Assembly (NCBI RefSeq): GCF_010858045.1
Contig: NZ_JAAGVC010000001.1
Coordinates: 254,061 to 318,060, forward strand
DNA: 64,000 bases
Direction of reading: 5' to 3'
From: Nocardia cyriacigeorgica
GTDB taxonomy: Bacteria; Actinomycetota; Actinomycetes; Mycobacteriales; Mycobacteriaceae
How positions within the stretch are numbered: the stretch's first letter is position 1; every line of letters begins with the position of its first letter. Both the position numbers and the translations under genes were made by a program. The notes beneath the pieces were generated by a model. The model was not told the origin of the DNA and searched no databases. It worked only from the letters and a program-made list of their open reading frames with translations. Positions 18,673 to 26,419 of the stretch are shown here, piece by piece.

Positions 18673-20046
18673 ATGATCACCTCGTTGTTCGCCAACCGCG
18701 ACTATCTGCGGCTGTTCACTGCCCAGGTGACCGCCCTGTTCGGTACCGGTCTCACCACGGTGGCGCTCGGTCTGCTCGCCTACGAACTCGCCGGCGCCGA
18801 TGCGGCGGCGGTGCTGGGTATCGCGCTCACCATCAAGATGCTGGTCTATGTGACGGTGGCGCCGATCGTGGGCGCTTATGCCGACCGGTTGCCGCGCCGG
18901 ACGTTCCTCGTCGGACTGCACGTGATCCGCGCGCTGGTGGTCCTGGCGCTGCCGTTCATCGATCAGATCTGGCAGATCTACGTCCTGATCGCGGTGTTGC
19001 AAACCGCCTCGGCCGCCTACACCCCGACCTACCAGGCGATCATTCCCGACATCCTGCCCGATGAGCGCCAGTACACCCGTGCGCTGTCGGCCGCGCAGCT
19101 GGCCGCGACGATGGAGACGCTACTCAGCCCGATGCTCGCCGCGGCGGCGCTGGCGCTGGTGAGCTTCCACTGGCTGTTCGTCGGAACCGCGATCGGCTTC
19201 GTGGTCTCGGCTCTGCTGGTGATCGCGACCCGGATACCCGAGGCGGGCAGCGCAGGCGACAGTTCGTTCCTCGAGCGGATCTCGGTGGGCATGCGCATCT
19301 TCGCCGCCACTCCGCGGCTGCGCGGGCTGCTCGGCCTGAACCTGGTCGTCGCCGCGGCGGGCTCGGTCGTCATGGTCAACACCGTCAACTACGTGCGCGA
19401 CACGCTCGGCGGCACCCAGTCGGGTGTGGCCATGTTGCTGGCCGCCAACGGGTTCGGCACCATGCTCGTCGCGCTGACGTTGCCCCGCATCCTCGATCGG
19501 GTCGGCGCCCGGCCCGTCATGCTCATCGGCGCGGCCGCCCTGCTCGCGGGCCTCGGAGCGGCGATCGCCCTGTCGATGGCTGCCGGAGGCGAATGGCGTT
19601 GGGGCGCAGTGCTCGCGGTATGGGCGTTGATCGGCGCGGGTACTGCCGCGGTACTGACCCCGACCGGCCAGGTGTTGCGGCGTTCGTCGCGGCCGGCCGA
19701 TCGCCCGGCCCTGTTCGCCGCCCAGTTCTCGCTCTCCCACGTGGCCTGGCTGCTCACCTACCCGATCACCGGATGGCTCAGCACCACAGCCGGTTTCACC
19801 CTCACCTGGGTCACGCTGGCCGTGTTCGCCGCCGCCGGGCTCGCCGTGGCACTGCGCGCCTGGCCGCGGCACGATCCGGCGGTGATCACCCACCTGCACG
19901 AGGTGGGCACCATCGACCCGGCCCGGCTGGCCGACGCCATCCAGGTGAGCGAGCGGCTGTACCAGCACACGCACGAGTTCGTCATCGATGCCGAACATCC
20001 GCGCTGGCCGAGCCGGTCCGGTCGCGAACTCGCCCTCGCCGGTTGA
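18673..20046 (+). CDS. MFS exporter next to KmtR (NreB-like, putative Ni/Co efflux)
   Basis: A 457-residue MFS protein (EntS/NreB/MFS_3 type) opening LFANRDYLRLFTAQVTALFG with motif-A-like YADRLPRRTF. About 12 helices are followed by a cytoplasmic tail with several histidines (PRHDPAVITHLHEVG; YQHTHEFVIDAEHP). AGGAG lies eight bases before ATG 18673. NreB nickel exporters have the same fold and His-containing tails, and the divergent KmtR-like gene supports metal efflux. Siderophore or drug export remains possible because those MFS proteins are similar. Confidence 0.78.
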   Translation: MITSLFANRDYLRLFTAQVTALFGTGLTTVALGLLAYELAGADAAAVLGIALTIKMLVYVTVAPIVGAYADRLPRRTFLVGLHVIRALVVLALPFIDQIWQIYVLIAVLQTASAAYTPTYQAIIPDILPDERQYTRALSAAQLAATMETLLSPMLAAAALALVSFHWLFVGTAIGFVVSALLVIATRIPEAGSAGDSSFLERISVGMRIFAATPRLRGLLGLNLVVAAAGSVVMVNTVNYVRDTLGGTQSGVAMLLAANGFGTMLVALTLPRILDRVGARPVMLIGAAALLAGLGAAIALSMAAGGEWRWGAVLAVWALIGAGTAAVLTPTGQVLRRSSRPADRPALFAAQFSLSHVAWLLTYPITGWLSTTAGFTLTWVTLAVFAAAGLAVALRAWPRHDPAVITHLHEVGTIDPARLADAIQVSERLYQHTHEFVIDAEHPRWPSRSGRELALAG

Positions 20047-20210
20047 GAACGAACCGCACGGCCCCGAACCCTCGCAGTCACAACGGCGTTCCGGTCACCG
20101 GGCACAGCGAGTGCCGGGTAGGCTGAGCGCCGGGCTCCGAGGGGGCGGGGCCCGGTCAGGCGGCCCGGGCGTTCGCCGAGAATCTGCGCGCCCGCGTCGA
20201 AACCGCCTGA

Positions 20211-20546
20211 TCAATCCTTGGGAGGTAGCGAACGTGCGAATTCGACGCCCCGGTCCACCCATTCGCGTAGACGGGCCTCGTCCTCGACGTGTGTCGCCGC
20301 CACCCGCACCCAGCCCGTCATCTCCCGGGAACCCATCACCGCCTGCTGGACGGCGTCATCGTCGATGAGCTGCTCGCCGAGTTCGGACCCGACCCGGACC
20401 AGCAGGCCGCCCTTCCCGCTGACGGCCAGCGCCATATTGCCGCCGACCAGGAAGGACAGACCACCGAACATCTTGCGTTCGGCGACCGTGGGGCCCGGCT
20501 CGATGAGGTCGCGGATGCGCTCGGCCAATTCCTCGTCGTATGCCAT
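20211..20546 (-). CDS. TfoX/Sxy N-terminal domain protein
   Basis: A 111-residue protein consisting of the TfoX N-terminal domain alone: MAYDEELAERIRDLI, then KMFGGLSFLVGGNMALAV, then GWVRVAATHVED. Stand-alone TfoX-N proteins are common in actinobacteria and of unknown function; the competence activator Sxy has an extra C-terminal domain that is missing here. ATG 20546 is the natural family start. Confidence 0.85.
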   Translation of the reverse strand: MAYDEELAERIRDLIEPGPTVAERKMFGGLSFLVGGNMALAVSGKGGLLVRVGSELGEQLIDDDAVQQAVMGSREMTGWVRVAATHVEDEARLREWVDRGVEFARSLPPKD

Positions 20547-20625
20547 GGGACACAGTGTGGACCCGGGCACCGACACATCCCGGACCCGATCGGATTCGGG
20601 GCCGGGATTCGCCGGAACGCCGGAA

Positions 20626-21081
20626 TCAGGCCCGGTCGTAGGCGTCCTGCAAGGCCCGCGCGTCGATCTTGGACATGGTGCGCAGGGCCGTCCCAACGGC
20701 GATGGTCTTGGCCGGATCGTCGCCGCCCATGAGCTTGGGCAGCACCGATGGCACCACCTGCCACGACAGCCCGTAGCGGTCGGTGAGCCAGCCACACGGG
20801 CCCGGCTCGCCGCCCTCGGTGAGGGCATCCCACAGCCGGTCGACCTCGTCCTGGGTGTCGACGACGATCTGCAATGACGCCGCGTCGCTGTGTGGATGTC
20901 CCGGTCCGCCGTTCATCAAGGTGACCGCGTGCCCGCCGAGATCGAGGGTGACGGTGAAGGCCGCCCCGCCGTCGGTGCGGGTGACCTCCACGACCCGCGA
21001 ATTCGGCACGACCGACGCGTAGAACTCGCCCGCCTGCTCGGCCGCGTTGTCGAACCACAGGAAGGTGTTGACGCTGGACAT
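20626..21081 (-). CDS. VOC/PhnB-like protein
   Basis: A 151-residue vicinal-oxygen-chelate protein of the PhnB/'3-demethylubiquinone methyltransferase-like' type, with FLWFDNAAEQAGEFYASV, GGHAVTLMNGGPGHPHSDAAS, and the family ending CGWLTDRYGLSWQVVPSVL. ATG 21081 follows GAGGAG. These proteins have a bleomycin-resistance/glyoxalase fold; function is usually unknown. Confidence 0.87.
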   Translation of the reverse strand: MSSVNTFLWFDNAAEQAGEFYASVVPNSRVVEVTRTDGGAAFTVTLDLGGHAVTLMNGGPGHPHSDAASLQIVVDTQDEVDRLWDALTEGGEPGPCGWLTDRYGLSWQVVPSVLPKLMGGDDPAKTIAVGTALRTMSKIDARALQDAYDRA

Positions 21082-21253
21082 GATGTTCTCCTCTGCTCGG
21101 GTGTGACGTGCTGTCATCCCGTAGTCGGAGCCGACTCGACCTCCTCGACACATCTCGGTCGATTCTCGAAGAATTTTTTCGTTCGGCTCCGCTGCAGGTC
21201 GGCGAGGTGCGCAAACGACCACGACCGCACACCCGCGCTGATAGCGTTTCGAC

Positions 21254-21613
21254 ATGATCACCGGTGCGCATTCCATCCTCTACGCGAGCGATGCCGAGGC
21301 CGCGCGCGCGTTCTTCCGTGACGTCCTCGGCTTGGCGCATGTGGATGCCGGGCACGGTTGGCTGATCTTCAAGTCGCCGCCCGCCGAGCTCGCCGTGCAT
21401 CCCACCGGGCCGGCCGGGGGTGGTCGCAGCGAGATGTATCTGATGTGCGACGACCTCGCGTCCACGATCGCCGAGCTGCGCGCCAAGGGCGTCGAGGTGG
21501 CCGACGAGGTCGAGGAAGCCGGATGGGGCCGCGTCACCCGGTTGACCGTGCCCGGCGCGGGCGAGATCGGCCTCTACGAGCCGCTGCACCCCACCGCCTA
21601 CGACCTGGATTGA
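21254..21613 (+). CDS. VOC family protein (glyoxalase-like)
   Basis: A 119-residue single-domain VOC protein: GAHSILYASDAEAARAFFRD, HVDAGHGWLIFKSPPAELAVHP, GEIGLYEPLHP. The order of putative metal ligands (His, His, Glu) resembles glyoxalase/dioxygenase relatives, but substrate is not evident. It is followed after 18 bp by the CapA gene in the same direction. Confidence 0.85.
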   Translation: MITGAHSILYASDAEAARAFFRDVLGLAHVDAGHGWLIFKSPPAELAVHPTGPAGGGRSEMYLMCDDLASTIAELRAKGVEVADEVEEAGWGRVTRLTVPGAGEIGLYEPLHPTAYDLD

Positions 21614-21631
21614 TCTGCTGCGGGAGGCGCC

Positions 21632-22714
21632 ATGCCGGTCACGGTGCTGCTGGGAGGTGACGTCATGCTCGGCCGTGGCGTCGACCAGATCCTGCCGCGA
21701 CCCGGCCGGCCCGAGCTGCGCGAGTCCTGGGTGCGCGACGCCAGGCAGTACGTCGCCGCCGCCGAGCGGGTCAACGGCCCCATTCCACGACCCGTCGCCG
21801 CCGACTGGCCGTGGGGTGCGGTGCCGCAGATCCTCGACGAGCTCGCACCCGACATCCGAATTCTCAATCTGGAAACCGCGATCACCGCCGACGGCAGCTT
21901 CGAGCCGGACAAGGGCATTCACTACCGGATGCATCCGGGCAATATCGCGGCCCTCGCCGCGATCGCGCCCGACGCCTGCGCGCTCGCCAACAACCACGCC
22001 CTCGATTTCGGACGGCAGGGCCTGCTCGACACCCTCGAGGCCTTAGCGCGGACGCGGATCCGGGCGGTGGGCGCGGGCCGGGACCTGGCGGCCGCCCGGG
22101 CTCCGGCGATCCTGCCGCTGGCGCAGGGACGCCGCGCGCTGGTCGTGTCGGTGGGTGCCCGATCCAGCGGGGTGCCCGCATCGTGGGCGGCCGGCCCGCA
22201 CCGGCCGGGCCTGTGGTGGATCGAGCATCCCGGCGCGCGCAGCGCCGAGGAGATCGCCGGCGAGCTCTCGGCCCATCGGCGACCCGGTGACGTGCCGATC
22301 GTGTCGGTGCACTGGGGGCCGAACTGGGGCTACGGAATCAGCAGGAGCGAACAGGAATTCGCGCACCGCTTGATCCGTGCGGGCGTCGACATCGTGCACG
22401 GACATTCGGCGCACCATCCGCGGCCGATCGAGGTGTACCGCGGCAAACCGATTCTGTACGGGTGCGGAGACGTCATCGATGACTACGAGGGCATCGGCGG
22501 TCACGAGACGTACCGCCCGGATCTGCGCCTGCTGTACCTGGTCACCGTCGGCGGCGAGCCCACGGTGCGGATGCTGCCGTTGTCCGTGCGACGGATGCGG
22601 TTGCGGCGCGCCGGCGGCGTTCAGGCGCGCTGGTTGCGGGATCGGCTCGCCGATATCAGTGCCCGGTTCGGGACGCGGGTCCATCTCGATGCGGACGATC
22701 TGCTGACGATCTGA
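21632..22714 (+). CDS. CapA-family (PGA_cap) metallophosphatase-like protein
   Basis: A 360-residue calcineurin-like protein of the CapA/PGA_cap family. Motifs in order: GGDVMLGRGVDQ, ILNLETAIT, CALANNHALDFG, VSVHWGPNWGY and GHSAHHPRPIEVYRGKPILY. The histidine and aspartate residues form the expected dinuclear metal site. No signal peptide or membrane helix is visible, so it is predicted cytosolic, unlike capsule-anchoring CapA of Bacillus. Homologs without capsule genes are frequent in actinobacteria; no poly-gamma-glutamate synthase lies nearby, so a capsule role is unsupported. Confidence 0.85.
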   Translation: MPVTVLLGGDVMLGRGVDQILPRPGRPELRESWVRDARQYVAAAERVNGPIPRPVAADWPWGAVPQILDELAPDIRILNLETAITADGSFEPDKGIHYRMHPGNIAALAAIAPDACALANNHALDFGRQGLLDTLEALARTRIRAVGAGRDLAAARAPAILPLAQGRRALVVSVGARSSGVPASWAAGPHRPGLWWIEHPGARSAEEIAGELSAHRRPGDVPIVSVHWGPNWGYGISRSEQEFAHRLIRAGVDIVHGHSAHHPRPIEVYRGKPILYGCGDVIDDYEGIGGHETYRPDLRLLYLVTVGGEPTVRMLPLSVRRMRLRRAGGVQARWLRDRLADISARFGTRVHLDADDLLTI

Positions 22715-22876
22715 GCGGTGCGGGGAGCGGGCGCGGTGGGGTCCCATCCAGCGAACGTCCGGGTGCTCGCGCCGACACGAACGGCGTTATCGTCGGATGA
22801 ATACCGGCCGACCAGGATGCCGACAGCATCCGCACTGGTGCGGCCGGAGTGGCTCGAACGACGGTGAGGTGCGTTG

Positions 22877-23515
22877 ATGTCCGACGGCAGTGTGACACAG
22901 TGGGCGGCCCAGCCCGATGGCGACACCAGAACCGCACTGGCCGACGCGCTGAGCCTTTTCCCCCGCCGAGCCGTCGAGCCGGATGGTCACAAGCCCGCCG
23001 CGGTGGCCATCGCCGTCGTGACGTCGTCGGAAGGCCCGGGGATCTGGCTGACCGAACGGGCACCAACGCTGCGGGCTCATGCCGGCCAGTTCGCGTTGCC
23101 CGGCGGCCGCTTGGACGCCGGTGAGGACGCGATCGCGGCGGCCCTGCGCGAACTGCACGAGGAACTCGGTGTCGAACTGCAACGATCCGACGTGCTCGGA
23201 TTGCTCGACGACTACCCGACCAGATCCGGCTACATCATGACGCCGGTGGTCGTGTGGGTGGGTGCCGATCCTGGTGTGCTGCCGAATCCCGCCGAAGTGG
23301 CCATCGTGCACCGCATCTCGTTCACCGAACTGGATGTGGCGCCCGAGTTCGGCCGCATCCCCGGGTCCGAGCGGCCGCTGATCCGATTGCCGTTGCTCGG
23401 CGGTCACCTGCACGCTCCGACGGCGGCGATCATGTATCAGTTCCGTGAGGTGGCGCTGCATCGCAGGCATACCAGGGTCGATCACATCGAACAGCCCCGC
23501 TTCGCCTGGGAATGA
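22877..23515 (+). CDS. Nudix hydrolase, CoA-pyrophosphatase-like
   Basis: A 212-residue Nudix protein. The Nudix box is complete, GGRLDAGEDAIAAALREL followed by HEELGVEL, preceded by HAGQFALPGG, a combination seen in CoA/ADP-ribose-type pyrophosphatases (NudL). ATG 22877 is set by GGTGAGGT upstream. The 3' end converges closely (12 bp) on the antigen-85-like gene. Substrate is inferred from family only. Confidence 0.85.
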   Translation: MSDGSVTQWAAQPDGDTRTALADALSLFPRRAVEPDGHKPAAVAIAVVTSSEGPGIWLTERAPTLRAHAGQFALPGGRLDAGEDAIAAALRELHEELGVELQRSDVLGLLDDYPTRSGYIMTPVVVWVGADPGVLPNPAEVAIVHRISFTELDVAPEFGRIPGSERPLIRLPLLGGHLHAPTAAIMYQFREVALHRRHTRVDHIEQPRFAWE

Positions 23516-23527
23516 CGCGACGAACTC

Positions 23528-24529
23528 CTACACCCCGAGCGCGGGGGCGAACACCGACCACGACTGGTGCATATCGTCCTGCCAGTACTCCCACGCGTGC
23601 GTACCGTGGCGCAGGTTGACCGTCGCCGGAATGCGCTGCGCGGCGAGGCTGTCCACGAGCGGGCGGGTGCAGCCGTTGACGAAGGTTTCCATCGCACCGC
23701 CGACGAGCATGCGATCGGCCAGTTTGATCGGGTTGCCGTTGATATCGGGCGAGGCCAGGGTTTCGTGCACGCCCGGGCCGCCGTTACCGGAGGAGACATA
23801 GACCGCGAGCCCGCGCAAGCGATCCAGATGCAGCATGGGGTCGTGCTCGGCCCACGCCGGATGTCCGGGCGGACCCCACATATTGGCGGCATTGGCGCCG
23901 AACACGCCGAGCTGAGTGAACACGGTGGCCACTGCCATCGGATCACTGGTGCGGGTACAACCGCTGAACGCGCCGACAGCCTGGTAGAGACCCGGTGAAC
24001 GAATCGCGAGGTTCAGCGCCGAGGTAGCCGACATCGACAGTCCCGCAACGGCATTGCGCCCCGAGGTCTGGAAGCGCTCGGCCAGCAGCGGTGGCAGCTC
24101 CCGGCTCAGGAACGTCTCCCACTGATTGCGGCCGAGCACCGGATCGTCGGCCAGCCAGTCGGTGTAGTAACTGGCCCGCCCACTCATCGGCACCACCACA
24201 TTGACGTGCTTGTCCGAGAAGAACTGCGCCACATCGGTGCGCCGCGTCCACGGCCCGCCGTCTTCCCCGCCGTCCACCGCGTTCAGCAGATACAACGTCG
24301 GGGCGCCCGCACCCGGATGCGACATCCACAAGGTGATCGGCCGATTCATGGCCGCCGAATGGACCACCACTTCCAGCTGGCGCCCACCCAGTGGACGCAC
24401 CGACAGGATCGCCGATTCACCGGGCGCGGCGGCCGCCGGAGCCGGGAATATCACCGCCACCACTGCGGTCGGTAACAGAAGCGCGCCGAGCGCGAGAAGG
24501 ACCACCAGGCATCGCGGAAGCCGGTACAT
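23528..24529 (-). CDS. Antigen 85-like mycolyltransferase/esterase, secreted
   Basis: A 333-residue secreted alpha/beta hydrolase. ATG 24529 begins a signal peptide (CLVVLLALGALLLPTAVVAV... ending near APAAAAPG). The mature protein follows antigen 85: TLYLLNAVDGGEDGGPW, VVVPMSGRASYYTDW, the nucleophile elbow GLSMSATSALNLAIRSP (catalytic Ser in GLSMS) and the C-terminal HAWEYW containing the likely catalytic His. Such enzymes transfer mycolic acids to trehalose or arabinogalactan outside the membrane, consistent with a mycolate-bearing host. An upstream in-frame ATG at 24613 would bury the signal peptide. Confidence 0.88.
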   Translation of the reverse strand: MYRLPRCLVVLLALGALLLPTAVVAVIFPAPAAAAPGESAILSVRPLGGRQLEVVVHSAAMNRPITLWMSHPGAGAPTLYLLNAVDGGEDGGPWTRRTDVAQFFSDKHVNVVVPMSGRASYYTDWLADDPVLGRNQWETFLSRELPPLLAERFQTSGRNAVAGLSMSATSALNLAIRSPGLYQAVGAFSGCTRTSDPMAVATVFTQLGVFGANAANMWGPPGHPAWAEHDPMLHLDRLRGLAVYVSSGNGGPGVHETLASPDINGNPIKLADRMLVGGAMETFVNGCTRPLVDSLAAQRIPATVNLRHGTHAWEYWQDDMHQSWSVFAPALGV

Positions 24530-24621
24530 GACTGGTGTTGTATCACGCGGTCCCGGCGCGTCGGCCGCAATGACGGGCGTGTTCGCGGGGGCGGCTGTGC
24601 CGAGCCCGCGCACTGTGATGT

Positions 24622-24760
24622 TCAGCCGTGGAACAGCTGCTCGACGTCATCGACCACCACTGACTGGTCGAGCCATCGGTACAGGGTGTCCCGGTCATCG
24701 CAGGATTCGATTCGGTGGGCCACCTCGGTCGGATCTAGAAGCGGTAGCCCAGTGCGCGAC
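24622..24760 (-). pseudogene. Possible C-terminal remnant of a small Rpn/DUF4351-like protein
   Basis: On the minus strand, in the frame ending at the stop at 24622-24624, one reads RTGLPLLDPTEVAHRIESC, DDRDTLYRWLDQSVVVDDV and EQLFHG. This resembles the C-terminal segment (RGLPV...RI..C.D...LE.WL.RA....S.DELF) found in many hypothetical and Rpn-type proteins. No start codon, ribosome site or N-terminal domain is available before the frame runs into the end of narI. Judged a decayed fragment, from memory of the motif. Confidence 0.35.
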
Positions 24761-24792
24761 CTCGTAAACGGAAGAGGCTGCGTTGGCCGGCT

Positions 24793-25551
24793 CTACCGCC
24801 ACCGCTCCGGCGTGACCGGTGAATCCCAGGCCCGCGAGTACCGGCGCTTGTCCGGCGCGGCGATTTCCTTGCTCCGATACACCACATACGGCCGCACCAG
24901 GTAACCGATCGGCGCGCTGAACATGTGGACCAGGCGGGTGTAGGGCCACAGGAAGACCAGGGTGAGGACGACGAGGCCGTGCAGCTGGAACGGCCAGGGG
25001 GTGTCGACCATCAGTTCGGGCTGGGGGTTGAGGGTGAACAGGCTGCGGAACCAGGGGGAGACGGTTTCGCGGTAGTTGTAGGTGCCGAAGAGCAGGTTCG
25101 CGCCCCAGGTGTTCATCAGGCCGGTGACCAGGGCGGCGGTGAGCAGGGCGTACATGAGTTTGTCGTTACCGGTGGTGGCCTTGCGGACCGCGGTGACGGT
25201 GAAACGGCGGTAGAGCAGGATGCCGACGCCGGCCAGCACCGACAGGCCCGCCACCGAGCCCGCGCCGACCGCGATCAGATGGTAGGTGTGCTCGCTGATG
25301 CCGACAGCCTCGGTCCACGATTCGGGAATCAGTACACCGAGCACATGCCCGCCGAACACGCCGACCATGCCGAAGTGGAACAGCGGGCTGCCCAGCCGCA
25401 GCAGGCGGCTCTCGTACACCTGCGACGACCGCGTGGTCCAGCCGAATTGGTCGTTGCGGTAGCGCCAGATGTGACCGAGCACGAACGAGGTGAAGGCGAT
25501 GTAGGGCAGGATCAGCCACAGTTCGGTCGGCAGGTGCAGTGGTGCGTTCAT
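24793..25551 (-). CDS. narI: Respiratory nitrate reductase gamma subunit NarI
   Basis: A 252-residue membrane cytochrome b with about five helices. It opens LWLILPYIAFTSFVLGHIWR, and carries conserved histidines for two b-type hemes (FHFGMVGVFGGHVLG near residues 58-70 and FQLHGLVVLTLVFLWPYTRLVHMF near the end). It takes electrons from menaquinol and passes them to NarH. Its ATG overlaps the narJ stop by four bases. The C-terminal WDSPVTP tail is typical. Confidence 0.95.
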   Translation of the reverse strand: MNAPLHLPTELWLILPYIAFTSFVLGHIWRYRNDQFGWTTRSSQVYESRLLRLGSPLFHFGMVGVFGGHVLGVLIPESWTEAVGISEHTYHLIAVGAGSVAGLSVLAGVGILLYRRFTVTAVRKATTGNDKLMYALLTAALVTGLMNTWGANLLFGTYNYRETVSPWFRSLFTLNPQPELMVDTPWPFQLHGLVVLTLVFLWPYTRLVHMFSAPIGYLVRPYVVYRSKEIAAPDKRRYSRAWDSPVTPERWR

Positions 25552-26228
25552 CGTCGGCCTTCGGCTTGTTCGAACATCGTGGGATCCATGGCGAAGGGGT
25601 CGAGCCCGACCTCTTCTTCCGGCGGGCCCTGGGCGGCGAGTTCGGCGATCTTGCGCCGATCGGCGGTGGTCAGTGGCGGCAGCGTAGCGACGACGGCCGC
25701 CAGCACCCCCGCATACGGGGAACCGCTGTCCGACAACGACAGTCGCAGCAGCTCCAGCACCGGCACGTGCTCGCCGAGCAGGCGCTCACCGCCGATCGGG
25801 TCGACGGTGGCCGCGAATTCCAGCAGCACCGGCAGATGGTCGGGCAGTTCCTCGTCACCGAGTTCGACCCCGGCGTGCCGGTAGGCGTGCTTGAACCGCA
25901 GCAGCGCCATCCCGCGTTTACGCGTGTCGCCGTAGGCGTAGAAGGTCAGGTGCAGGCTGGCGCGGCGGCGCATATCGAAGGTTTCGACATACTGGGCGGC
26001 CAGTTCCAGCGGGGGAGTGGTCCGCAGATGCAGCACCACGGCCTCGAGCGGGGACCGCACGGCGTTGGGCAGCTGCGCCACCGCTTCGGCCAGCTGGTCG
26101 AGCACCTTGAAAGTGTCCGCGCTCGGGTAGTCGAGCAGGAGCGCGGCGGTCCGCCACACCAGTCGCCTATCTCGATCACTCAGGGCGACAACCGGTTCTG
26201 GTCGCCGCCGGATCTTCAGCAGCGCCAT
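25548..26228 (-). CDS. narJ: Nitrate reductase assembly chaperone NarJ
   Basis: A 226-residue TorD/NarJ-type chaperone required to load the molybdenum cofactor into NarG before membrane attachment. Helical, no membrane segment; the family stretch QYVETFDMRRRASLHLTFY is present. The ATG follows GGGAGG, so it has its own strong ribosome site despite the 187-bp gap to narH. Confidence 0.93.
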   Translation of the reverse strand: MALLKIRRRPEPVVALSDRDRRLVWRTAALLLDYPSADTFKVLDQLAEAVAQLPNAVRSPLEAVVLHLRTTPPLELAAQYVETFDMRRRASLHLTFYAYGDTRKRGMALLRFKHAYRHAGVELGDEELPDHLPVLLEFAATVDPIGGERLLGEHVPVLELLRLSLSDSGSPYAGVLAAVVATLPPLTTADRRKIAELAAQGPPEEEVGLDPFAMDPTMFEQAEGRR

Positions 26229-26419
26229 GGTGAGCCTCCCATTGTGCGAGTCCGCGCCGTCCGGGCGGGCACGGCCGTATGTGCCCGAGCCCCTGCAGAC
26301 AGTGAGTCGAGCGGGCCGCGCCCCGCCCCGGCGACGACGATGGCCCGGCCCGGCGCCGACAGGATCGCTACGGCCGGACGGGCGTTCACCGGGTAGTCAC
26401 AGGACTGCCTGCCGGTCAT
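26216..26419 (-). CDS. Possible small protein between narH and narJ
   Basis: A 67-codon frame begins with an ATG that overlaps the narH stop (ATGA) and ends 13 bases inside narJ, whose ribosome site lies within it. Its first ~36 codons (MTGRQSCDYPVNARPAV, then ILSAPGRAIVVAGAGRG) have G or C in nearly all third positions; the last third does not. It could be a real coupled peptide or simply a device that carries ribosomes from narH to narJ. No homolog is recognised. Confidence 0.3.
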   Translation of the reverse strand: MTGRQSCDYPVNARPAVAILSAPGRAIVVAGAGRGPLDSLSAGARAHTAVPARTARTRTMGGSPWRC

